Positions 21,674 through 34,900 of a stretch of DNA of 64,000 bases are shown piece by piece. Location of the stretch: assembly GCA_018907035.1 (NCBI GenBank), contig JACCIC010000097.1:694001-758000 (forward strand), written 5' to 3'. Numbering within the stretch: the stretch's first letter is position 1; each line of letters opens with the position of its first letter. The notes under the pieces are model-generated. The model was not told the DNA's origin. It worked only from the letters and a program-made list of their open reading frames with translations, and ran no database searches. Made by a program: the position numbers and the translations under genes. The DNA is from Sycobia sp. Sy_11. Its lineage: Eukaryota; Arthropoda; Insecta; Hymenoptera; Epichrysomallidae.

Positions 21674-24617
21674 AAATGAAAGTAAAAATTCCGATAAAAT
21701 TGTTTCACGCAATAATTGATAAAATAGAAAATGTACCGACACTTATTTTTCTTGGAATAGAATACTGTTACGGTTGAAGATTGACTTACGCTCTCTTTTC
21801 AGGATGCAGAAAAATGTATTTGATAAATGTAACCTTGAGTAAAATTGTCTTTGTCGACCTGAAACTTACTTTTCTTTGTTATTTATTGTAGGAGAAAAAT
21901 ATTGTAATCTACTGCTGGAACTACGAATTTTATATATTTTTTAACATATGTACAAATAAATGTTGATGGTAACGCCATTTTTCTTCTAATAATTTTCAAA
22001 AAATTATATATATAGTTTAAGATTTATGATTCAAGTCTAATTAATATTAAAGCTTAAATAAATAAATTCAAGAACTTTAAAAACGTAGGTGACCTTATTT
22101 ACGGCATCATCTAAATTTTTATTCGTCAATTATGTAAAAAATTTAAAAATTAAAAAATAGGCTCTGGAAAAATGAAAGTATATGGATGCTTTCATCTGAA
22201 GTGGACCAGTTGATCTATTAATACTTTGATCGTATACTATTTCATCAAGAGTACTTTGGGTAATACAGATCAGACCAATTTTATTGAATATTCTTATTAA
22301 TTATTTACTACTTATTATTTTCATTATTATTTACTACTATTAAGTCCAAATCGATGTTGATTATATTTTGTGTTCTGGTAAAAGATCTAATGATTCAACT
22401 GAAATGAGTTAAAGGTCAAAATTGTGGGAGAAAGTCTAAAGTGCAACTTTGATTACTCGGTTAAACATACCTGTCATTAGCGTGAATTCCATACTCTAGA
22501 TCTTAGCATTTTGCTCAATATCAATTTTAATTTGAAACTAAATATTTCTTTAATACTACTAAAGCTCTAAATTCTGATTAGATGCCTCTGCTTTGTGAAA
22601 AGATTCACCTTGGATTTTTCAGAAACTGATTCTTCGATTTACCTTTACAGCGCTCTAGTTGTATCTGTATTATTATCTATACGTCGAGAATAACATCTAT
22701 TTCAACATTGGAAAAAATTCAATTTAGATGTTTCAGTAGAATGTAGTATTTAAAGAAGATAATAATAGCATATGCATTGTTTTCACCATGATTACTTCCG
22801 TATCTTTTACGAGTTATATACGTTAAATATAATTTAACATCAATAAATATAATTTGACAGCCTTATAATTTTTTTAAAAAATTTTAGATTAAATTTTTAT
22901 AAAATTGATGTTAACATTACGCTGTAATAATTATAGAATTATTTAGAATAAGTTCGAATTGTCTCTACAAAATTCTACAAGATATCACGGCCTGCTGCAC
23001 TTTTAATTTTAAGTAAGAGAAACAAAGGGTTGAAACAAAGTGTACCATTGTCTTTACTTTAGAAAATGATATATTGAAATAAAGTATTGAAAATACAGAG
23101 ATTATACCAATATTAAATTAACTTATATACATATATTAGCAGTCAAAGACAAAATGTAGAAACTTTTTTGAGAAAATTAGGAATAAATGATTGTTGGTTT
23201 GCCAATAAGGGCATGAAACTGTGCATTGTAATTAAAATGTAGTACACGTAGTATGTTACGCATAAAAATATGTTATAATCTTATAATTAGTAATAAATAA
23301 AATAATGTACAAATCCATTGTAATTATAAATAAATACGTAATTCATACTAATCTTTTTATTTTAAATATAAATATATATTTCAAAACAGGAAATAAAATT
23401 ATTTGTTATTAATAGAAACGAGAAATAAGATTTGTAATGTCGTAATCATAAGTTCAAATTTCCACGTAACATTTCTACTTAAAAATTTAAGCCTTTCTAA
23501 ATAGAAATCAAAGAAAATTCTTGCCCAAATTTTCATATAATGTAAAGAATTTAAAAAGTCTCGAATAGATTCTGTAGATATAATCCTCCTACTATTGAAC
23601 TATAAAAAGGAACAAATCGACATAGGTAGCCTTAATGTGATTTAGACATCCATGTAGAACAACCAATGGATTATACAAATTATAACTTATAGATTATAAC
23701 GAGATTTATATTTATTATATGATTGAAACTATATTAAATAGTTATGTTACACTTAAAGAACAATTATAGATTAAGAAATTAAGGTGGTAAAAAAGTCAAC
23801 ATACAATTTTATCGATAAGTAACATTGGGTATTTTATTCAATAAAATACAAGTTATGCAAACACAGTAAATAAATCGTTAATTACCTCGACAAAATTTCA
23901 AATTAAAATCATATAGTCTCTTGCTTATATTGTCATTTTAATGCGCACTCGAGATACAATTATTAATAGGCGCTTCAAGAGTTAACTTGCGAGCTCTACA
24001 CAATCGTTATATAATAACACGCCGTATATATACTTAAACATTTTAAATACAAATGTACACTAAAACTAAGCAAACTAAATGATATAATAATAAACTATAT
24101 AATAAACTTTGTATCCCAAGGCTTTTTTGTTCATGTGAGGAAAAATAAAATTAAAACGCCGTGCTCACTTTATTAACTCCTACGCGAATATATCGACTAG
24201 ATACAATACCTAAAACCCCTAATTCGGTTTTTATTTTCGTATACGCGGCGTGGATTGTTTTCTAACTCTCGGCAGCTTTATTTCACAACATCTCTTTGAG
24301 ATTCATTACTTTTAACTTACTAAAAACTCGCTATGATAATGTAACAAACCTCGAATCGAGGTATGTGTAATAGTAAATAAGAATTCAATCGAATATTATA
24401 CTAAGAAAAATAGTATTTAAATTTAACTGTAGATGATTTTAACAATTTAATTGAATCATATTTTTTAATAGAAGCGATATTTTTTATTTTGTCAATAAAA
24501 CAATATAATGCTCGCGTCTATTTTTTGTCAATTATGAATTTATTAAATTTAAATGGTTTTTTTCTCAGTTTATCGAAAGTATGAAAGTTTGATAATGAAA
24601 AGAGAATGCAGAAATAT

Positions 24618-24644
24618 AAAAAAAAAAAAAAAAAAAAAAAAAAA
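24618..24644. repeat. poly-A tract
   Basis: 27 consecutive A. No retroelement coding sequence lies beside it, so I do not read it as a retroelement tail. Confidence 0.95.
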
Positions 24645-27600
24645 GTATTATAAACGCGTGTGATGGGTAGTAATGTGAAAGAAAATTAAAAAAAAGTGAC
24701 AAAAATCCTTTCCCACGACCCTAAAAGAAAATTTCTGTTTTGCTACATTCACATATGTTTTGAAAATGCGCTAATTCTGACAAAATACGAAATGTCCGAA
24801 ACATCGTAGTTAATGTTATTTGCAAAAGAAACTTCTTTAACAGTCGTCTATATTTTAATTTTAAATCGCATTAAAATGTTTTACATTGTATTTTATGTAC
24901 ATTTTATGTACATACCTTGTGTGTTACAATAGTCTTAATAAGTTATTTATAATCTTATTTCTATGCTCTACATATGACGCAAATGAATTTCGGAAGGTGA
25001 GAAATTGGATTTTTGTAGAAAATAAACGCTTACCTTTATCATTAAATAAGCAATGCATTCGTAATCTTATTCGAGTCGCAAAAAATCGAAGCATTTTTCG
25101 ATGAATGATACTAATTTTGTAGAATAGTATAAATCGATCGTGAATTCTTGCATGATCGCATAGTCGTATAAAGAAAAAAAATCGTCTTACATATGTTAAT
25201 ATATAGCCAGTGTCATGAAATATAGATGTGTTTATGCTTTTACATGAAAATAGTCTTGATTTACAATCAATTTGCTGTCTCAATTTTATTTTCAATAGAT
25301 TTTTTGCAAACCGTAATAAAAAATTTTTCTTCACTATATCTATTGAAAATTCAATTTAAAGTTTCATTTTGTTTGTTTAACAAAGTAAAAGTGCTTGTAC
25401 TTCCGCTCGTTGCAATTGACGTGAAAAATCACAGCTCGGCATGTTTAGCATCAGATTTTCATTATATTTAAACCCTTTTATTCAACTTCGCAAAAGTGTT
25501 GTATTGGCCATTCTGTAAATAACTCAATACTAGAGGCATTGAAAGAATATAATAATTGGATCAACGTTAGATCAAATTGTGCCTTTCTACATTGAATAAT
25601 TTGCTGAATGACGAATAAGAGTGTTCGATTTATTCTTTCGAAAAATTGAATGCAAAAAGTGGCAGTGAATTAGGAAAGTCTTGCGAAGTAATAAAAGAGA
25701 GAAAATTATAGTGAAGCGCGATTCCCTTGAGCAGTAAAGAAGGCGAACTCATCTTAAATTCGATGGGATGGCTATTTCGTTATACGGAAGGAAAACAGGC
25801 GAGAGATGCGCTCCTCGTTCAGTGCTGACACAAGTTCGTGCTGTCAGTGAATTTTATTTGAATGCAATTTTTTGCATTACTATCGCCGTCGGTGGTTCAC
25901 AGCATAACGCACCAATTCTGGTCATCGCTTGGTCTCACCAAGCAGCGCCAGCCATTTAAATCTGAAACAATGAAAGATCTTATTTAGTTTATCGAAGGCG
26001 TAATGAAAGTGCAAACAATAATACGAAAAACGCGATATACAGCCACTTAGAAAATATTCAGTGTCGGTATATTAATTAATAAAAAAATACTATGAAGCGT
26101 GTGAACAAAAAACTTTTTTAGATATTTACGTATTCGTTCTACACAATTTTACCGTTTAAACATCTATAAAATATTGATTTACATGGATTTTGGGTGTTAA
26201 AAAAATGCGTTCCTTACTGATTTCTTTGGAATGGTCATTGTCGGGCCGAAAAATGAATTTGTTTTATTAAAAATGATAGAAAGCGTCTTATTATAGACCT
26301 GTTTTTTTTTTTAATATGTAAGCTCTTTGTAATGTTTCTAAAAATGGGATACTGCGCAAAAATGATAATTATTTCAGTGGATATTATAATACCAATATAA
26401 ATGATAATTTTAATTCTTCTATCACTTTACGCTATAATATAGCATATTTAGAAAAATCTTCAAAAAAAATTGCGTATTTTCGAAGTAACATATATAATAG
26501 CACGTTTTGTATTGTTTTTAAAAATTAAATTTATTTTTCCTATTCAAAAACGATCACTTTACTATTTTTTAATAGACATCCTTAAAAAGTCATATACATA
26601 AACATTTTATACATGTTTAAGTGATAAAAGTTCAAACAAATTTGAATATATTTAAAAATTTTGGTATTAAATTGAATTGGTCAGAAATTTTATTTGTATT
26701 ACTCATAGTATACTCAATTCAACGAAAATTTTTTTATATTTTCGACGATAATATATTAGATCGATGGTTATGTAAGAAAATGCATTAATTCTTGATAATC
26801 ATGAATTCGTTTTTACAATGAAACAAATATTGCGTTAAAACAAAAACTTCAACTACTTTCGGTTTTTCATTTAATTTAATTTAATTTTAAATTTAATTAA
26901 ATCCTCTGGTTAATAAGAAATGTCTTCAATTATTCGATGAATAATGTAGTAAGAAGATTAATCTTAAAAGGTAGAAATGAATCTTAAAATGCAGTCTATT
27001 AGTAGTAATTTATTCTATACACATTTTCAAAAAAAATAATAAACGTAGATAAGATTCATTATCAGCTTCAAAAATAAAATGACTTCTTTAAAATTATATA
27101 CAATTTTAATAAATTTTTAACTAATTTAATTCGAATAGTTTTATAACTATTTATAAAACTCGTACTAAAGAATTACCTCGTCTGTTGCTTTTAAATAATG
27201 GTTTTCCTTCAGCTCACGGGAAGTGCGATAATAATGAAAATCTAAAGGCTTGGACTCTTACATTATAGGTTTCTGAGAAAAGGAACTTCATCTCCATCTA
27301 AAGTAGATTATTTGCTGTAAAGAAAGTAATAAAATATTAGTTAAAAAGTACGACCTTAATAAATAATTAGATTATATATTAGAAAGTATTTATAGAATCT
27401 TAATTTAAAATATATTTAATGTAATTTCTATAATATATAACAATTTAGAACTATATTTTTAGAGTCTTGCAGAGTCATATTAAAAAGCAAAATTTACAAT
27501 TTGATTTTGATATTTCTATGTATTTCTACGTTACAAAGCAAAACACATTTTTTTTAACCCATCATAACTACATTAATTATTATTCATTAGAATTTCGAAA

Positions 27601-28296
27601 AACCAATGTTTTAATAAACGTTATTCCAAAACTATTACATAAAATAATAACAAATTATTTACATTGGTCACGATTTCAAACTGAAGTCACATTTAGTTTG
27701 GATATATTTCATGCTTAGGATATCGTCGGGAGCTTTTAAAGTGGATATAAATTAAATTAATTTCTCACAATTTTCCATGTAGTTTAAATAATAATTTATT
27801 ATTAAAATTGAATTATTCTTCAAATATATAAAGGTAATATAATTTATGATTATTCTCAATCGTTTAAAAAAGTAAAATCACATTATCTTAGAAACAATAA
27901 TATTAGTCCACTTATAAATATATTAAATTGAATTAATATGATGGAACAATTGTAAGAAAATAATTTACAAATATTTATTATTATGAAAGAAGAAAAGAAT
28001 CAACTTCTTTCTACCAAATCGTTGAAACTGTCAGATTAATAAACAAGCAACTAATTATGTGTAAACACTTCTCTTAGAATATAAACAGCATTAAAAATTC
28101 GATTTCTTCGTGATTAAATTTCAAATATGTTGAAAGCACCTAGCCACATAGCAAAGCCCCACCACCGCAAGTTACAGTCACTACATTTTGCCTGGGTGAA
28201 TAACACAAGAGACGTCGGTCAGGTCCAGAGGAGCAATTAATTATTTTGTCAGTTACATGTAACTACGTCTTCTCCAAATCTATACAGAAAGAGAGT

Positions 28297-28300
<4 letters not shown>

Positions 28301-28349
<49 letters not shown>
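28301..28349. repeat. (GA)n microsatellite
   Basis: About 24 GA units with degenerate GA-rich flanks out to about 28,400. Confidence 0.95.
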
Positions 28350-28351
<2 letters not shown>

Positions 28352-28950
28352 TAAGAATGACAGAGAGAGTGAGAGGGAGAGAGATAGAGAGAAAGAGTAA
28401 GAGACTCAGCGAACCTCGATTTATCGAGTTCATCAGAAAGTAATAAATGCTGTGTGATTTTCCCCCTTGACTCCAGATTGAAACTTGGAAAAAGGAAAAA
28501 CAGTCAAAATACTTCTTAGACATGAATAGAAGAAAAAATATTATAAGAAATATATATATTCGAGTATGTGTATTAGAGGAAATAACAAAATTAAAAAAAC
28601 TACCAGGTGTGAGAATCAAACACGTAATTAAAAGGATACTAGAAATGGCTTTTTCATAAGTCCAAAGAAATTTTCACACTTTAAAACTTTACAAAGAAAC
28701 TTGAAAACTTTTACATTTAAAAAATCTATCAAAACAAATTTCATTGTTATCATAAAAAGTATCCGTATATTTCATCGTTTTTCAAAAAGCCACGTCTGGT
28801 CCAATACGAATATTTCTACTGATAGACTGGGTCTGGTGGATAATAGACACTGTATGTACGCTGGTGTAAGAAAATTAAGATAATTACAGGAGGATATAAA
28901 ATTGAATGTGATAAATAATAATTGCCACTGTTTAGGAGTCTTTTTGTCAA

Positions 28951-28963
28951 GGGGGGGGGGGGG
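28951..28963. repeat. G homopolymer
   Basis: 13 consecutive G, unusual in such AT-rich surroundings. Confidence 0.9.
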
Positions 28964-29731
28964 TGAGCGTCAAATTGCCAAGACTGACCTGGGGCCAGAT
29001 ACGAACGAGCCGCCGAGCCATGATTTTTCAATGTCCACAACACAGAGCGCTAGAGAATTCCCCTCGAACTTCTGGTCCTTTTGAAATCGCTCTTCAAATA
29101 AGCCTCTCTGCGCTACTTTTCTTCGTATGTTTCTATAGACGCCTCGAGAACAATCGTTCAAGAGAAAAAAAATTAGCAGTACACTTTACATCATATACCC
29201 CTCCTAATGCTGTTTCTTGGCTTCTGGTATAGTTAAATGAATCCATTCTTGATGATCTTATTGGTGCGCATGTAGCGATTTTAATAATGTTATTCATAGT
29301 ATTATTTTAGTATATAAATCTAACTTTTGTTCTTCTAATTGTGTAAGGAGACCACCATTACACGGCTTATTGTCTGGGCTCTTTGCGTATATAAAAGATC
29401 ACTTAAAAATTAATGCTAGATTTAAAAATCATCCAGCCTTTTTAATAATATACTTTAATATATATTTTAAAAACTTAAATTGTGTGTTTTGATTTTTTTA
29501 ATTGCAGTTTTCCCCTCTAAAGTTAACTTCTAGAAACCAATCTGCTTTTAAATTTAGAGTGCGGTGACTTTATATTAATTTTACATTGTGAAGCATCAAT
29601 GTACTGTTTTACCAATATTTTTGAATTTTCTTTTAAACATACTTACTGATTACTAATTTCTTGGCATTCTTCAAAAATATATAACAAAATATCATTTATT
29701 GAAAAATTGTCAAAATTTCTTTCTTTTGCAA

Positions 29732-29735
<4 letters not shown>

Positions 29736-29791
<56 letters not shown>
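29736..29791. repeat. (AT)n microsatellite
   Basis: About 27 AT units. Confidence 0.97.
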
Positions 29792-29795
<4 letters not shown>

Positions 29796-30026
29796 TTAGG
29801 TAATCATTATATTAATATCTATTTCATAAACTGCAAAGCATTAATTTTGATCAGTCACAATTGTACATATCAGTATTACGAATGACTCGTGTACTGGATA
29901 TGAGAGCTATTTTGCTCAACAATCATTCTAAATTTAATTATAGCAACGTATAAGCAAGCACCAGAATTAAGGCAATAGTTTTTAATCATAGACGAAATTT
30001 ATTTGAATCTGGTCAAGCCAGAATCA

Positions 30027-30030
<4 letters not shown>

Positions 30031-30084
<54 letters not shown>
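30031..30084. repeat. (AT)n microsatellite
   Basis: 27 AT units, just downstream of the JAKMIP-like stop codon. Confidence 0.97.
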
Positions 30085-30086
<2 letters not shown>

Positions 30087-30358
30087 AAGCTTATAACGAA
30101 CTACAAAATATAGTAAAAATAAAATACTGGTCATTAGCGTCATTCTAAGCATTAAAAACTGCTCTCAGTCAACGCACTTCTGATAATTCCATTAAAACTA
30201 AAGTTTTATAATAATTGGTAAAACAGACTACCATTGGCTCGTTAACAGTTCCCACCTTTTTAAAAGAATCTCTGATACCAATTGATAGAATTGAAAAAAG
30301 ATCATAGTTTTCATTTTGCTCGCTTGAGCGAACGCGAAAAAGAATGTGGCGCAAATCA

Positions 30359-31898
30359 TCAGACGCAAATCTCGTCGTAGAGCACGAAGCGCTGCCTGCG
30401 AGCCCTACGCACAAGGTTGCGTTCGAAGCTTGTATCCCTGCGTCGAGCACTCAATAGTTTTGAACTTTTTGATGCGACCTGGCTAACCTTCGTATCCGTG
30501 AAGGACTGGTCGACGCTAATGAGAGCCTCCGGCTGATGGCTGGTGACATCAACCTGCTCCTGGATTGTCTGTTTATCCTCCTCCTTAGCCTCGATTGCGA
30601 CTTCAGTCGTCGACTCAACAGGTTTGTTAATAATGTTGCCATTATCCTGGCTCGTTGAGACGTTCGTCTATTTCCAACAAAGCATTCAAATTTTAACCAA
30701 AACTGACATTAATCACAATTTCTGAAGGGTTACTGGCTTAAGTATATTATCGAAGCAAAAGGCATGCCTTTTTTAAAGCAGTTAATATATATGCACATAT
30801 ATACACGAAGTCATGAAGTTAAATTAAATCTGTTCGTTACGCCTTGTCAATTAGTATATTTTTTTTTGTTATTTGACGTGGCTCTATTTATGCCTCCAAA
30901 TATCGGTGGTAATAAGCTACGGAGGTCTACGATGTGTTTATAAACAAAAAACATGTAAATTATTACAGCGGTAATTTGAACTCGGATCACCGAGTTACTA
31001 GTCCTTCACTCTATCGATCGAGTCATCGCAGGCCTCTCAATTAGCATAATAATTTGATAAAGTAAAAATGTCAAATGATATAAAAAATTAATTTTAAGAA
31101 ATTTTAAGAAATTTCATATAAAACCAAATTCTATTAGAATACGTTTGTAAAAACTATTATGAATATAAAATTTATAATTAATAAATAGTAACAAAAATTG
31201 AGAAAAAAATATATGAATGTTTTTCCATATTCGAACGTATATATAAAATTGCTATGTATAAATAGGTTTTAGAGAAATCGTAGTATCGAAGTAAGCAAAA
31301 CAAGATTAATATAATTTTTAAATAATTGCATACTTATGTATAATTTTTATTTAGAATTTAATGAGATCAAGTGCATTAAATTCATAAGTATACATAAAAT
31401 AATATTTTATTCGTTTATAAAGTACTAAAAATGGGTAAGGAAATATTTTGGATAACATTATTTTAACAAGGAATATTAAAGGTAAGGTGACAAAAACAAC
31501 ATGCAAAAGTGTTATTATTATAGATATTAGCATTTATTTGGCACATTAGTTTAACAATGCGGCATTTTGTTATTATAAATATATATTAGATACCTTCACT
31601 AAATCACAATTTTATTGATTAAATTACTGAAAGATTTTTTTCATCGAAATATCGATGATTTTTAAATATTTACAAATGCGCTGTTTTTGAAAAAGCGAAA
31701 TTAACGAGATTATGTTATACAAAATTATTTACACATTTGTACAAATATCGTCCATACCTTTATACACATAACACAATAATTCAAAATTTTTTAACTTACA
31801 TTTATAAGCAAAGACAGAAAAGCATGGCAATAGAGCAAAATTTCAAAGAAATTATAAGTTGAAGGGACGCCAGCGTCCTTGCTAGTGCAATCGTATAC

Positions 31899-31966
<68 letters not shown>

Positions 31967-34900
31967 GTATACATAAATGCAGACGCACATGAAATACGAA
32001 ATTATTTGAATGTTTTCAAAGCAGTGGAAAGTTCGACAGATGCAATTAACGCTCTTTTCGGTCTGCAAAGCAAATGTGCATAAGCGCATAAAAAAATAAA
32101 GCATTTAATTTCACGGAAACATCAGCCAAACAGATTTGCCCTTATCGGGCCAAAGCAAATGTGATTAAGCAGAAGGATACAAGCATTAACGACCAGCCAA
32201 ATCAAGACACGCAGACTTACGTCAATCTCGTCACAGCCGGGGCGGCCCGACGGCATCTTAATGCTCGTTCGAGAGACAGTCGACACCCGGCCGGAATCCG
32301 CTCTAACGATCATACCCGCGGCGGCGGGCGGAGCCGCAGATGCCGGGGGCGAGCCACTTCGCCGACCGCACCGACAGAGCTCGGGCTCCTCGGTTTGCGT
32401 GGCCGTGCTGCTGCGGCTGCTGAGATTCTGCTTTGGCCCGTTCTCCTCCGCCCCCATGGGCTCCCCCTTCGCGGCCTCGACCGTCTTGTTCAGCTTGGTC
32501 AGGTGCTCGAAGAGAGCGCGATTGAGCTCGACCTGCGCGTTCAGGCGCTCCGACATCTCCTTCATTTTGCCCTCGTACTCCGTCTCGAGTTTGGCCCAGG
32601 TCGTGTCGGCTTGGCGCAAGGTTTCGAAGAAGGCGCCCTCCCGTTGCTCGAGGCTGGCGATTCTCTGGCGCAAGCAGACCTCCGTCCTCGCGATGTTGTG
32701 TATCTTTGCGTCGTATTCCTTCCAGTATTCCTTGCAGTTGGAGCAGGGCTGGAGATCGCCCCTTGACAAAGATCTGACGCCGACGTTGACCCTGTCCCTG
32801 ATGCTTTGATCCTCGCTGGTCATGCCGTGAACGACCGCTTTGTAAATCTTCTGGCTTCTGGACATGGAGCTATTTTCTGCGACAGTCGCTGATTTGCTAT
32901 TAATTTCATCGTGGGATTGAGGAGCTGCGGCATTAACTTGCGGAGCCTCGGTCATTGTTCCGACTTCGCTGGAGGCTTTGCGTTCGTGCAGTTTGCCCTG
33001 AAGATTCCTGATATCCGCTTCCAAGCAATACAGTTTTTCGGTCAGCCTGTAGTTCTCGTCCAGCAGCTCCTCCTCCCGCTGTTTCGACTCGTGACGTTCC
33101 GACTGGTAATTCTTGACGCGCTCCTCCAATTCGCTGATTCGCTCGCGCAGAGGTGTAACGATATTTTCAGCGACGTCGCAAGGGGTCTTGGCTTTGCGAT
33201 CGCTGATCGGTGATACCGGTGGCAGTTTCGCGGCACGCTCTTGAATGCGAGCGCGAAGCTCTTGAAGACGCTGTACTTCCTGCAGAAGCTCGCCGGCCGG
33301 AGCCTCGGTTTGCGTGCTTTGAGTCTGCAATTCAACGTCCTGACTGTGATGCGTCGCGTCGTCTTCAACGTCTTCGGCTTCAAAAATTCCGCTCTCTTGT
33401 AAAGACAGCGGTGCTTTTTGCGGATCGGACGGCAAGATTGGCTGATTATAGTTCGATGTGTATGGTATGACCGTTGCCACAGCACGATCTCTATGTTTAC
33501 CAGTTTGATGATCCTGAACCAAATATAAAAATTTATTATTATTGCTGATTAATGTCTAAATTTACGTACATTTATATACAGCTTGCATAATTGAAAATTA
33601 TAAGAATAAATTATACAATTTTGCCATGTATAGTTTTGTATTGTATACGTTATTCCAATTCGTAATTTAATTTCTAGATATTATTCATGTATATTTTCAA
33701 GTATATGCTTATCTCCAACATTATCGTATAAATTGCGAATCAATAACCAAACAAAATTTGGCCAGTACTAATATATGCGTTATCAATAAATTCGTGGGCA
33801 ATTATATAAAGGGATGAATGTGTTATGAAGATGGTAACTTAATATTCGTTGTTTTCATAATGAAAAATATATTTTGGTTACTTTTTTGCTCGGATAGTTT
33901 TTTCAATCATTCTCTTACTTCTATTATTACAGGTGCAATAATTTATTTCGCCAAATGAATATTTATAATAAGTCCTTGAATTATATGAAACGGATTGTCA
34001 ACAATAATCATGCGCAATTTGATAAATTTATTATTAAAGTACTTTTTTGCTTTAATTATTTAATAATTATTGAATTTGGTTTTCTTATATTAATTAAAAA
34101 TAGAATTCGTAAAATCAGTAAATAAATACAATTTTTTATGTATTTAGTAATTGTGTAATTTGTTGCATTGTTAATTAAATTTTTTGTATGATTCTAAAAA
34201 AATTTAACAACATTACAAATCAATTGGAAAAATTCTAAATTTGAAACGTGTTATAAGCTGTATATTCCACGTGTATTATGTAAAAATTGAGAAACGAATA
34301 GGTGAAATTAAAATTATCGTGCACCTTTGAGGTAACTTTGCTTTAGGGTAAAAAATAGCACTGGTAATAGTTGATTCTTCTTTGGAATTTATGCAATATC
34401 GTGTAGGTTCTGGATACATTTTGAATAATATTAATTCACCAACAAATGAGTATGTATAGTGCAGGTTTACGGATAAGACGGCCACGCATTAATGTGAATT
34501 AAAACCCGAAGAAAATATAATCATAGAAATAAGATCTTAAGTGCTTGTATTGACCTTGTAAAGCTGGATGGGCTCGGGCGAGACGATGCCGCTGTCGGCC
34601 GCATCGGGAATATCGTGCATGTTCGGCGACTCCTCGAGTTCGAGCACCCGGAACTCCAGGAGCTCGTTCTGTTCGCGCAGCTCCGTGATCTCGGACACGA
34701 GGCTGGTCTCGCGATCCTCCGCGTCGCGCAGCTTTTCCGTCAGGGCGCGCCTGCTCAGTTGGCTGCCTCTAGTCTGTAATGAAAATGAATAATTAAACAA
34801 AATGAATAATTACGTACATATCATTTTAGAATACAAATGATCATAATCAACAGTGATTCTCCCAGATATCGAGGAGAACCCGTTAATCTATGCGTGTATA

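Larger units (their letters stand above)
21458..30358. other. long AT-rich stretch, no convincing gene
   Basis: It holds an AT/GTAT microsatellite at 21605-21673, poly-A at 24618-24644, (GA)n at 28301-28349, a 13-G run at 28951-28963, and (AT)n at 29736-29791 and 30031-30084. The frames at 24,886-25,471 are AT-driven. At 25,760-25,961 and 28,900-29,230 the GC content rises, but neither strand gives a coherent coding exon. Two 36-nt exon-like pieces on the minus strand at 27177-27212 and 27262-27297 are discussed as a finding. Confidence 0.55.

Noticed and set aside
25768..25959. 63-codon plus-strand frame at 25.8 kb
   Set aside because: Modest GC rise but no splice sites, family motif or polyadenylation context; left as non-coding.
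32161..33470. Several plus-strand frames of 80-200 codons across 32.2-33.5 kb
   Set aside because: Antisense shadows of the coiled-coil exon, which has consensus splice sites and a frame that joins its neighbours.
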